DNA of 64,000 nucleotides, taken from NCBI GenBank assembly GCA_016212515.1, contig JACRFZ010000117.1, positions 1 through 64,000 on the forward strand, read 5' to 3'. Each line of letters begins with the position of its first letter. Positions within the stretch are counted from its first letter, which is position 1. Below are positions 7,140-14,884 of the stretch, one piece after another. The notes under the pieces were generated by a model that ran no database searches, was not told where the DNA came from, and saw only the letters and a program-made list of their open reading frames with translations. Made by a program: the position numbers and the translations under genes. Origin of the DNA: Candidatus Melainabacteria bacterium. GTDB lineage: Bacteria; Cyanobacteriota; Vampirovibrionia; Obscuribacterales; Obscuribacteraceae.

Positions 7140-9977
7140 TTAGAGCCGGCTCACCACATCGGCGCAGAAGCCACAGAGGTCCGCGTACTGGCTGTCTTTA
7201 CCGACATCGCCGGTATACTTCCAGCAGCGTGCGCACTTCTCGCCCTGAGCCCGGTAAGCAGCTACGGTCAGACCTTCTTCTGAAACAGTGGAAAGCGGCT
7301 CGGAAAGCCCTTCCTTGCCGGTACCATTGGAAGAGATATGAGCCCCGGAAGTGATAAAGACCGAAGCCAGATCTCCCTCAATCTTTCTGACCTTGTCGGC
7401 CTTTTCTTTATCGCCGAAAGACATGACCACGGTGGCTTCCAACGAGCTACCGATGCTGCGGGCAGCCCTTGCCTGCTCCAGCGCTTTGTTTACGGTCAGT
7501 CGCACATCGATAAGTTCAGACCAGTAGGCTCCGGCTTCTTTATCTTCGAAGTCGGGATTGACCTGAGGATAATCGGTCAAAAGCACCGAGGTTTGACCGC
7601 CGAAATAGGCTCTCAAAGGCTCGCTCATATGCTGCCAGATGTCTTCGGCCAGGTGCGGCGTCACCGGCGCCAGGAGACGCACCAGGGTATGCAGGGTGTG
7701 GGTGAGCACGGTCTGCACGGCCCTGCGTGACTCGTCTTTAGGATGGCAGGTATAGAGCCTGTCTTTGACGATATCGAAGTAGAAGGCGGAAAGATCGACG
7801 CCGCAGAAGTTCTGGAGCAGTTGATAATACTTGAAGAACTCAAAGCGATCGAAGTCTCTGGTTACCTCGGCCACCACTTCATTGAGGCGGTGCAAGACAA
7901 AACGATCCAGAGAAGAAAGGCTCTCTTTCTTGACCATGTCCCGGGCCGGATCAAAGTCGTGCAAGTTGCCGAGCAAGAAGCGGGCAGTGTTGCGCAGGCG
8001 GCGGTAAACATCGGCTAGCTGGGCCAGCATATTTTTACCGATGGGAATATCGTCGGTGTAGTTGACGGAAGCGACCCAGAGCCTCAACACATCGGCACCG
8101 TACTGCTTAATTACCTCGTCTGGTTCCACCACATTGCCCACCGACTTGGACATTTTCCGGCCGCTTTCGTCTACCACGAAACCGTGAGTAAGCACGGTCT
8201 TGTAGGGGGCGCGGTCGGAAACAGCCACGCTGGTCAAAAGGGAGGACTGGAACCAGCCGCGGTGCTGATCGGAACCTTCCAGGTAAAGCTCGCAAGGCGT
8301 ACCGCGCAACTCAGGTCTTTCGTCCAGCACAGCCGCATGGGTGACACCGGAGTCGAACCAGACATCCATGATGTCGGTCTCTCTGTCGAACTCTTTGCCG
8401 CCGCAATGGCCGCAACCTATATCTTTCAAGAAATAGCCAGGCTCTCTCTCCCACCAGGAATCAGAGCCCTCGGCGTCGAAAACCTTGGCCACGGCTTCGA
8501 TACTTTCTTCGCTCATAAGCGGCTTATGGCAGCCCTTACAATAGAAGACAGGGATGGGAACACCCCAGGCCCGCTGGCGGCTGATACACCAGTCGGAACG
8601 GTTCTCCACCATGTTGAAGATGCGGTTGCGTCCTGATGCAGGCAACCATTCAACGGCGTCGATGCACTCCAGGGCTCTCTTTCTAAAGCCCTCTACGGAT
8701 GCAAACCACTGTTCGGTGGCTCTGAAGATGAGGGGCTTCTTGCACCGCCAACAGTGCGGATAAGAATGGGAGAAGGTGGAATGCTGCAAGAGCACGCCTT
8801 TCTCTTTCAGGTGCTCGACCACGAGCGGATTGGCTTTGTCGAAGCGTTGACCTGCGAAAATACCGGCTTCCTCGGTAAAGATACCGCGGGAATCAACGGG
8901 AGAGAGAACACCAAGTTGGTAGACCTTACCAATCTCAAAGTCTTCAGGACCATGGCCGGGCGCCGTGTGCACACAGCCCGTACCGGCTTCGGCAGTAACG
9001 TGATCACCATTTATTACCCTTGAGAGACGGTCCATGAAAGGATGGCGACATTCAAGCAACTCCAGTTCTTTTCCAAGAGCCGTAGCCAGAACTTTCACAG
9101 CTTTCTCGGCCTTGCCGGCGGCATTCAGGAAAGCATTCTTGAGGCTCTCCGCCACCACCAGTACGTGGGGTTCGTCTTCCACCTGGAGGAATTCATAGAC
9201 GAAGTCAGGGTGCAATGCCACACCGAGGTTGGCGGGTAGGGTCCAGGGAGTTGTGGTCCAGATCACGAAGGCCACATCCTTATCTTGCACGGAAGCCGGC
9301 AACTTAGACTTGGAAGCGGCGTCCACCGCAAACTTGACGTAAATGGAGTTGGAAGTATGGTCAGCGTACTCCACTTCGGCTTCAGCCAAAGCGGTTTCAC
9401 AATTAGGGCACCAGGAGACGGACTTCAAACCTTTATAGAGGTAACCCTTGCCGGCCATTTTGCCGAAGACCCGCACCTGCTTAGCCTCGAAGTGCTGATC
9501 AAGGGTAATGTAAGGGCTCTGCCAGTGGCCCCAGACGCCCAGACGGCGGAAGTTGGCTTCCTGTCCTTTCAAATTGCTGAGGGCAAAGGCCCGGCAGCGC
9601 TGGCGCAGTTCCACCGGGGTCAAAGCGGCGCGACCGCCTTTAACGTCCTTCAAAACAGCGTTTTCAATGGGCAGTCCATGGCTGTCATAGCCCGGCACAT
9701 AAGGAGAGTAGAAGCCCTTCAAGCCCTTGTACTTGGTGACGATGTCCTTGAGCACTTTGTTCAAGGCCGTGCCGATGTGAATCTTGCTCGAAGACAGGTA
9801 AGGCGGTCCGTCATGGAGTACATACTTGGGCGCCGCTTCCCGGCGCTTCAAGCTGGCTTCGTATACACCGGTGTCGTCCCAGACCTTCTGAATCTCCAGT
9901 TCCCGAACGGCACTATTGGCTTTCATGGGAAATGCCGTTTGGGGCAGGTTCACACTATAGGTCGACTTCTCTTTCAT
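7140..9977 (-). CDS. ileS: Isoleucyl-tRNA synthetase
   Basis: 945 residues, full length. Class I signatures are HIGT at 67-70 (within SKIHIGTALNKVLKD) and KMSKS in DESGRKMSKSVGN near residue 610. The large CP1 editing domain lies between them (WTTTPWTLPANLGVA), followed by the anticodon-binding helices. The C-terminus has a zinc-binding pair, CARCWKYTG and CGFC. It charges tRNA-Ile and edits valine. The usual PYANG before HIGH is PYLSSS here. The start ATG at 9977 has GGAG upstream, immediately after a terminator hairpin, and the leader encodes an Ile-rich peptide (see separate entries), so expression is probably attenuated by charged tRNA-Ile. It is transcribed toward potC. Confidence 0.97.
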   Translation of the reverse strand: MKEKSTYSVNLPQTAFPMKANSAVRELEIQKVWDDTGVYEASLKRREAAPKYVLHDGPPYLSSSKIHIGTALNKVLKDIVTKYKGLKGFYSPYVPGYDSHGLPIENAVLKDVKGGRAALTPVELRQRCRAFALSNLKGQEANFRRLGVWGHWQSPYITLDQHFEAKQVRVFGKMAGKGYLYKGLKSVSWCPNCETALAEAEVEYADHTSNSIYVKFAVDAASKSKLPASVQDKDVAFVIWTTTPWTLPANLGVALHPDFVYEFLQVEDEPHVLVVAESLKNAFLNAAGKAEKAVKVLATALGKELELLECRHPFMDRLSRVINGDHVTAEAGTGCVHTAPGHGPEDFEIGKVYQLGVLSPVDSRGIFTEEAGIFAGQRFDKANPLVVEHLKEKGVLLQHSTFSHSYPHCWRCKKPLIFRATEQWFASVEGFRKRALECIDAVEWLPASGRNRIFNMVENRSDWCISRQRAWGVPIPVFYCKGCHKPLMSEESIEAVAKVFDAEGSDSWWEREPGYFLKDIGCGHCGGKEFDRETDIMDVWFDSGVTHAAVLDERPELRGTPCELYLEGSDQHRGWFQSSLLTSVAVSDRAPYKTVLTHGFVVDESGRKMSKSVGNVVEPDEVIKQYGADVLRLWVASVNYTDDIPIGKNMLAQLADVYRRLRNTARFLLGNLHDFDPARDMVKKESLSSLDRFVLHRLNEVVAEVTRDFDRFEFFKYYQLLQNFCGVDLSAFYFDIVKDRLYTCHPKDESRRAVQTVLTHTLHTLVRLLAPVTPHLAEDIWQHMSEPLRAYFGGQTSVLLTDYPQVNPDFEDKEAGAYWSELIDVRLTVNKALEQARAARSIGSSLEATVVMSFGDKEKADKVRKIEGDLASVFITSGAHISSNGTGKEGLSEPLSTVSEEGLTVAAYRAQGEKCARCWKYTGDVGKDSQYADLCGFCADVVSRL

Positions 9978-9994
9978 GCTCTACTCCAAATAAC

Positions 9995-10020
9995 AAAAAC
10001 GCCAGCGCTTGGCGCCGGCG
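9995..10020 (-). terminator. Attenuator terminator in the ileS leader
   Basis: Read on the minus strand: CGCCGGCGC (10020-10012), loop CAA, GCGCTGGCG (10008-10000), then TTTTT (9999-9995). The nine-pair stem has one G-T wobble. Only 17 nt separate the T-run from the ileS ATG and that stretch holds the ribosome binding site, so there is no room for another promoter. There is no minus-strand gene upstream for it to end. It must therefore act inside the ileS leader. Confidence 0.8.
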
Positions 10021-10044
10021 GTGTCTTTCTACGACTACGCCAGC
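10014..10044 (-). promoter_or_regulatory. Alternative (antiterminator) pairing in the ileS leader
   Basis: GCTGGCG at 10044-10038 (minus strand) can pair with CGCCGGC at 10020-10014, the left arm of the terminator, giving seven pairs with one wobble and a 17-nt loop. GCTGGCG is identical to the end of the terminator's right arm, so the two structures exclude each other. The first arm begins four bases after the leader-peptide stop codon. A ribosome at the stop would mask it; one stalled earlier at the Ile codons would leave it free. Confidence 0.65.
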
Positions 10045-10048
10045 TTGA

Positions 10049-10087
10049 TTAGCATTCAATAATAATAGTCCGAATAATATTCCGCAC
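10049..10087 (-). CDS. Ile-rich leader peptide of ileS (putative)
   Basis: GTG at 10087 opens a 12-residue frame, MRNIIRTIIIEC, ending TAA at 10051-10049. Five of twelve codons are Ile, all ATT, in runs of two and three. A GAGGAG ribosome binding site (10102-10097) lies nine bases before the start; an earlier in-frame GTG at 10093 would add two residues but is only three bases from it. The peptide precedes the alternative hairpins of the ileS leader, as in his, trp or ilv attenuators. I infer that the ribosome stalls at Ile codons when charged tRNA-Ile is scarce, allowing read-through into ileS. It has no expected function as a protein. Confidence 0.7.
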   Translation of the reverse strand: MRNIIRTIIIEC

Positions 10088-10112
10088 TGACACAATCTCC
10101 TCGCCGCAGTTA

Positions 10113-10142
10113 AGGATAGAGCCGGGGAACCCCGGTCGTCAA
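10113..10142 (-). promoter_or_regulatory. Candidate ileS promoter with palindromic spacer
   Basis: Minus strand: TTGACG (10142-10137), 18-nt spacer, TATCCT (10118-10113). The spacer contains a perfect 14-bp palindrome CCGGGGTTCCCCGG (10135-10122), which could be an operator. Predicted transcription start is near 10106, a few bases before the leader-peptide ribosome binding site, giving a terminated leader RNA of about 110 nt. The rest of the 363-nt gap between ileS and the phosphatase gene (10143-10340) shows only a TAAAAT at 10286-10291 that may serve the plus-strand gene. Confidence 0.45.
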
Positions 10143-10340
10143 TAAATCTGCAAGAAGCGTAAACATATACTTGGAACGTAAATACGAACCACTTTTCATC
10201 CTGCGAGAGTGCACGGCAGCCGGTTCTGGTATCACCAGCGGTAGCAGGTTGGTTTCTCACCACAGGAAAGCCCTGCCTTCTGCTGTAAAATAACCTGGCG
10301 GAATTCTATTGAGCCACACTCTGCAGGAAACGATCACAAC

Positions 10341-11135
10341 ATGGACAAACTGGAAAAGGTAGCCCGGGAAGCAGCACTGCGAGCCGGTGAACTGCAAAAA
10401 TCAAGGCTGGGTAAAATAAAGTCGCTTGATTACAAGAGCGCCTTTAACATCGTCACCGATGTTGACAAGGCAAGCGAAGCTTTGATCATCGAGACCCTCA
10501 CCCAGGAATATCCCGACGCCTGTTTTCTGGCCGAGGAAAGCGGCGAGTCGGGCAGTAAGTCCGGGCGCCGCTGGATCATCGATCCCCTCGACGGCACCAC
10601 CAATTTCGCCCACTCATATCCGTTTTTCTGCGTGTCCATAGCCTGCGAAGAAGACGGTCAGGTGGTGCTGGGCGTGGTTTATAACGCCGTCGCCTCGGAG
10701 ATGTTCGTGGCCGCAAAGGGACAGGGTGCCACTTTGAACGGAGAAAAAATAAGTGTCTCAATGCGCACAAGCCTGGAAACCAGTTTGCTTGCCACCGGCT
10801 TCCCGCCTGATACCTTGAAGAGCGTGCACCACAACATGGACAGCTTCCGAGCCATCACCAATATGTGCCACGGCGTCAGACGGGACGGCTCAGCCGCTCT
10901 TGATCTTTGCTTTGTAGCCAGCGGCCGCCTCGATGGTTTCTGGGAAAGAAAACTTTCCGCCTGGGACGTGGCAGCCGGTGCTTTAATCGTGGAAGAGGCG
11001 GGCGGCAAAGTAAGCAACTTGGAAGACGGCCCGCTGGATATGATGAGCGGTCATATTCTTGCCACCAACGGCAAAATTCACGAAGAAGTAGTGAAAGCCC
11101 TGGCGGCCTCAAGAACTGAGACCGTAGCAAGCTGA
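10341..11135 (+). CDS. suhB: Inositol-monophosphatase family protein (SuhB-like)
   Basis: 264 residues with the full metal-binding set of the Li+-sensitive, Mg2+-dependent phosphatase superfamily: Glu65 in LAEESGE, the DPLDGTTNF block at 81-89 (Asp81, Asp84) and WDVAAGALIVEEAGG (Asp209). Members hydrolyse inositol-1-phosphate or related sugar phosphates; SuhB in proteobacteria also binds the transcription machinery. The exact substrate cannot be read from the sequence. Divergent from ileS across a 363-nt region. Ends six bases before the convergent glycosyltransferase gene. Confidence 0.9.
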   Translation: MDKLEKVAREAALRAGELQKSRLGKIKSLDYKSAFNIVTDVDKASEALIIETLTQEYPDACFLAEESGESGSKSGRRWIIDPLDGTTNFAHSYPFFCVSIACEEDGQVVLGVVYNAVASEMFVAAKGQGATLNGEKISVSMRTSLETSLLATGFPPDTLKSVHHNMDSFRAITNMCHGVRRDGSAALDLCFVASGRLDGFWERKLSAWDVAAGALIVEEAGGKVSNLEDGPLDMMSGHILATNGKIHEEVVKALAASRTETVAS

Positions 11136-11141
11136 GTCAAT

Positions 11142-11933
11142 TCAGACAGTCTTGCCCGAATCGGCAATTTTGCGCTTATAAGTGCCGAACCAGGCACCAA
11201 TGGTAATACCAAGCACTTCCATGAGCATGCGGGGAGAGTCAGTGAGCACATTCACCTTGGAACCTTCCATGTTGTTCCAGTTAATGGCTACCTCATGCAG
11301 CTTGTATCCTCGTAGCCTGGCTATATAGAGCAACTCCACGTCGAAGGCATAGCCATTCAGGCGCGCCACCGAGAAAATATCATGGGCGGCATTGCGTTCG
11401 AACAGTTTAAAGCCGCACTGTGTATCTCTAACACCAGGAAGAAGCAGCGATTGCACAATCAAATTGAAAGTATTGCCGATGTATTTGCGGTAGAAAAGGG
11501 CATTCACTTTGGCAGTGGGGTCTTCTTTGGCACGGGAGCCGATCACTACTTTGTAATCAGGCTTCATGCCTTCAAGCAGGCGCTCAACTTCTTCAATGGG
11601 TGAACTGCCGTCAGCATCATTCATTAACAGGTAGTCTCCCCGGGCCTTGAGCATGCCGGTGCGCACGGCAAAGCCCTTGCCTTGATTGGGTGCATAAGAC
11701 ACCAGGCGAATCTTTTCTTGTTCACCGTCGCTTTCAGACTGCACATGATGCCGGGCGAATTCCTCCACAACTTCGCAAGTGGCGTCATGACTACCGTCGT
11801 CTACGACAAGAATCTCATAAGTGCGGCCGGTCTCCTGAAGAGTTTGCTCAAGATAACCGTAGACCGATGCAAGAGTAGCCGGCAGACGGCGCTCTTCATT
11901 GTAGGCGGGAATGATGACCGATAAATCTGGCAT
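11142..11933 (-). CDS. GT2 glycosyltransferase, polyprenyl-phosphate (Alg5/DPM-like) type
   Basis: 263 residues with a GT-A fold. The N-terminus SVIIPAYNEERRLPATL and VVDDGSHDAT bind the nucleotide sugar, NDADGSSP carries the metal-binding Asp motif and GSRAKED follows. A later stretch DTQCGFKLFERNAA and GYAFDVELLYIARLRG matches the dolichyl/polyprenyl-phosphate glucosyl- or mannosyltransferase subgroup, which loads a sugar onto undecaprenyl-phosphate at the inner face of the membrane. No transmembrane helices are seen, so it should be a peripheral enzyme. No ribosome binding site is obvious before ATG 11933. It may belong with the giant-protein gene upstream on the same strand, 42 nt away. 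Confidence 0.85.
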   Translation of the reverse strand: MPDLSVIIPAYNEERRLPATLASVYGYLEQTLQETGRTYEILVVDDGSHDATCEVVEEFARHHVQSESDGEQEKIRLVSYAPNQGKGFAVRTGMLKARGDYLLMNDADGSSPIEEVERLLEGMKPDYKVVIGSRAKEDPTAKVNALFYRKYIGNTFNLIVQSLLLPGVRDTQCGFKLFERNAAHDIFSVARLNGYAFDVELLYIARLRGYKLHEVAINWNNMEGSKVNVLTDSPRMLMEVLGITIGAWFGTYKRKIADSGKTV

Positions 11934-11975
11934 CTAAGAAGGAGGAACCTAAAAGGAACACTCTATCTAAATACC

Positions 11976-14750
11976 CTATTTCCCTTCTACTTGTTCAACA
12001 GGTAAAGCGAGACTTGACAAAGGATCGAAGCGAGACTGCAAACTACCGCGCATTCTGTCGTAATCCATGAGACTGTAGGGAATTCTGCGGTTTTCAACTC
12101 GCAGACGGCTCTGGTAGGTCTTGAGCGTTTCTGCGGAACCATTAGCAGGGCTGAAGGGACTGATGCGGTTCTTGGGATCATAGGCGGAACCGGCATTCCA
12201 GGAACTGGTAGTCTCTATAGCGCCGATGAAACCGGTAGCCAGGGCAGTACTCTGCATGGTATTGCCCAGGGCCATTTTGTAGGTCTCAAGAGGTCCGGGC
12301 AAAGTTACGCGGTTCAAACCTCTCACCGGCGTGATGCGAGCTCCAAACTGACCAAAGGCAGCGTTGAAAGCGGTATTGGTACCGATATTTTTAAAGCTCT
12401 CGTTCCAGGTTATAGGCTGTTCACTGGTCCATCTATCGCCCATCTCCTGGGTGACGGCACCGCTAAAGGCAAGAGGAGAAATCTTGACAGTATTTACACC
12501 GAAGTTAATGGCAGCATTGCCGCTTCTGGCAAGAAGACTCATGGTGGCGGCCTCCGTGGCCTTCACTGTACCGGTGGCGGCAATGCCGTGTCCGAGAGCG
12601 ATGGCGAAGGTAGGCACGGCGGCACCGATGGCAGCAGTCTTACTGCCGATGCGCCAGCCGGCGGCGAAGTCTTTGGAAAAGTCGGCTTTGTCGTAATCTT
12701 TGGTGACTCCCATCCAGTCGGCAGCATGGTGTGCTCCGGAGTAGAAGAGACCGGCGGAGGCGCCGCCGGCTGCGATACCACCAACGGTGCCCACAACGAG
12801 CAAGCCGCCGGTAGCAACACCGGTGGAAACTCCAAGGAGGGCAGCCGTGCCGGCTACGGCAGCAGTGGAAGTGGCGGCACTGGCTACGCCGAAGCCGACC
12901 ACAGCACCAACCACGGCGGCGCCGGCGATGGCATAGGTACGCCAGTCTTTGTACCAGGGTACATATTCACAAGCTTGCTCGATTTTCTTACGCTGCTCAT
13001 CATCAAAGCGCTTGGCCCAGTAATCGGGATGGTCTCTCTTGAGCGCCTCAAGAGCTTCCGAGGCTTCCGATTTTTCGTTCAGCATGCTGTGGCGGTTGAT
13101 AACCAACATCTGCCTCTCGGCATCTTCGAAATCATTAACGGCTTTGGCACCATCTTCCATCTGCTTACGGGCAGCTTCCAGCACGCGCATTCTATTTTCG
13201 AGAGAGGCTTGCTCCATTTCACGCTTGCCGTCAACATCAAACTCTTTGGAGCCGAGACCTTTCAATTCCTTTTCCAGATTGGCTTTTTCCTGGGTAAGGG
13301 AAGCAAGGGTGGCTTTGCGGTCTTCCTCACGCTTTCTGGTCAGTTGCTGCATGGCAACCAGCACCTGGTCGGCGCCGATATTCTTGTCGTCCAGGCCGTT
13401 CAGCACCTGATCATAACTGGCTCTCTTGCCAAGATCGCTGGAGGTCAACTGACCTTGTTCCATTTTCTTGTTGTATATGTCGGCAAGCCGTTTGAAATCA
13501 GCGGCATTGGTAGAAGTTCCCAGCGCCATTTGATTATCTAAGTCTCGCCATTCGTCGTTTTTATAGACGAACACTTCCTTGTCGCCTTGCTTTTCAATAT
13601 GACCTACAGCAGTGTAGTCATCAGCTTTGATACGGGTCATGAGCTTCTCAGCATCGGCAGTACGACCTTGCTTGGTATAGAGGCGCATCAACTCCAGGCG
13701 CGCATCATTGGCACTATTGACGGTGGCATTGAGCCTATCTTGCACTTCCTTGGGCTGCCTGGCCATAAAGTCTTCATCGTTGCGCAACCGGGCCAGCTTA
13801 TCCAGTCCGATGGTATTGGACTGTTCCACGGCTTGTTTGAGCAGTTCTTCCTTGCGTTTGGGATCTTTCTCAACGGCAGCTTCCGCTACCTTTTTAGTCA
13901 TGCTCTCACCATGGTCTTTCTCACCAAGGTGCTCCCCTAATCTGGCCAGGGTCTGCTTATAGGTGGGATTCTCACGGAAATCGGGATTCTTACCGGCGGC
14001 AATCACATAGGAAGCAGCTAGTTGCACGTCGGTCATATCAACCTTCATGCGTCCGTTATCGCCTTTTTCCAGACCATACTTTTCGTTTGTATAACCAAGG
14101 GCCATGTACTGGGCGTAGAGCATCTTGGTAGCATCACCGAGATCACCGGTTTTGCGATACTGCTCAGATTCATCGTGCAACTGACTGAGGCGCTGCAACT
14201 CTTTATTGGATGGATCAAGTCTGAGCTTGCCGTCTATCTGCAGCTTAATTTGATCGGGGGAGCCGATAGTCATGTCGATGCCGTTCTTCTGGCTCAGGGC
14301 CAGGCGTTCAGCGAAGTTATTGCTGACTAGTTCCACCAGTGGTGCCGAAGGAATGGTCTGGGAAGTCTTGATGGCATCGGAGAACTGCTTATCGATATCC
14401 TTTTTGAGCTGCTTGACCCGCTCATCCACAGTCATCTCCACCGCTTTGCCGCTGGCATCGGTGACGGTTATTTTGGCACTGGGATCTTTGTGCTCTTTAT
14501 CTAGCTTATTGATTTCGTCAGCCTTCGCCTTGGCCTCAGCCAGATGACCCATTACGGCTGTTGCAGGCTTGAAAATGGCATCCTTGAGGCGAGTATTGTC
14601 GACTATAGAAAGGTCTTCGGCTACTTGAACCCGGTCGGCGGGTTTGGCCACAGGCACCTGCGTCTCCAGAAGAAACTTCTGTTCCGCCGCGGGAGCCTTC
14701 TTTTCAGGCTCCTGCTTTACTTCCGCTACCTTTCCCGGTGTGTCGACCAT
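11976..14750 (-). CDS. Giant signal-less protein with Gly/Ala-rich hydrophobic segment
   Basis: 924 residues from ATG 14750 (AGGGG ribosome binding site). No family recognised. The first 90 residues are Lys/Glu/Pro/Ala-rich; residues about 90-590 are strongly helical and charged, with TPR-like stretches. Residues about 605-675 form one long Gly/Ala/Val-rich hydrophobic stretch (AIAGAAVVGAVVGFGVASAA and similar) ending in HHAADWMG. A second, weaker hydrophobic region follows near 700-770. There is no Sec signal. The hydrophobic block resembles glycine-zipper or pore-forming hairpins, but this is only a resemblance. It lies downstream of, and parallel to, a 1701-residue protein of similar style, with a terminator and a palindrome between them. 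Confidence 0.8.
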   Translation of the reverse strand: MVDTPGKVAEVKQEPEKKAPAAEQKFLLETQVPVAKPADRVQVAEDLSIVDNTRLKDAIFKPATAVMGHLAEAKAKADEINKLDKEHKDPSAKITVTDASGKAVEMTVDERVKQLKKDIDKQFSDAIKTSQTIPSAPLVELVSNNFAERLALSQKNGIDMTIGSPDQIKLQIDGKLRLDPSNKELQRLSQLHDESEQYRKTGDLGDATKMLYAQYMALGYTNEKYGLEKGDNGRMKVDMTDVQLAASYVIAAGKNPDFRENPTYKQTLARLGEHLGEKDHGESMTKKVAEAAVEKDPKRKEELLKQAVEQSNTIGLDKLARLRNDEDFMARQPKEVQDRLNATVNSANDARLELMRLYTKQGRTADAEKLMTRIKADDYTAVGHIEKQGDKEVFVYKNDEWRDLDNQMALGTSTNAADFKRLADIYNKKMEQGQLTSSDLGKRASYDQVLNGLDDKNIGADQVLVAMQQLTRKREEDRKATLASLTQEKANLEKELKGLGSKEFDVDGKREMEQASLENRMRVLEAARKQMEDGAKAVNDFEDAERQMLVINRHSMLNEKSEASEALEALKRDHPDYWAKRFDDEQRKKIEQACEYVPWYKDWRTYAIAGAAVVGAVVGFGVASAATSTAAVAGTAALLGVSTGVATGGLLVVGTVGGIAAGGASAGLFYSGAHHAADWMGVTKDYDKADFSKDFAAGWRIGSKTAAIGAAVPTFAIALGHGIAATGTVKATEAATMSLLARSGNAAINFGVNTVKISPLAFSGAVTQEMGDRWTSEQPITWNESFKNIGTNTAFNAAFGQFGARITPVRGLNRVTLPGPLETYKMALGNTMQSTALATGFIGAIETTSSWNAGSAYDPKNRISPFSPANGSAETLKTYQSRLRVENRRIPYSLMDYDRMRGSLQSRFDPLSSLALPVEQVEGK

Positions 14751-14820
14751 AACTCATACCCCTAGAAAACAAATCGTGACGCGTTGTTCGATGTGTTTTG
14801 TTCTATACAGAATATGCCCC

Positions 14821-14845
14821 AAATTTGACACATTAAGTCAAAATT
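14821..14845. promoter_or_regulatory. Operator-like inverted repeat
   Basis: AAATTTGAC (14821-14829), seven bases, GTCAAAATT (14837-14845). Eight of nine arm positions are complementary. It lies about 70-95 nt upstream of the ATG of the 924-residue gene and just beside the terminator of the gene before it. It could be a repressor or activator site; no known regulator consensus is recognised. Confidence 0.3.
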
Positions 14846-14851
14846 CCCAGT

Positions 14852-14878
14852 AAAAAGGGAGCTTTTGGCTCCCTTTTT
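14852..14878 (-). terminator. Rho-independent terminator after the 1701-residue gene
   Basis: Eleven-bp perfect inverted repeat AAAAAGGGAGC (14852-14862) and GCTCCCTTTTT (14868-14878) around a five-base loop. On the minus strand the stem is followed by its own T-rich arm, directly after the stop codon of the gene at 14885-19990. It is symmetrical and could work in both directions. Confidence 0.85.
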
Positions 14879-14884
14879 CGCATT

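Noticed and set aside
10122-10210. tRNA-like arm (GGTTCG and CCGGGGTTCCCCGG)
   Set aside because: No cloverleaf can be drawn: the palindrome has no seven-base loop and no acceptor or anticodon arms flank it.
10021-10340. T-box riboswitch in the ileS leader
   Set aside because: No T-box sequence of the GGTGGTACCGCG type or AG-bulge signature was found; the Ile-rich frame with alternative hairpins explains the terminator better.
12588-13541. Plus-strand open frame of 317 codons
   Set aside because: Antisense to the 924-residue gene; low-complexity Gly/Ser composition and no ribosome binding site.
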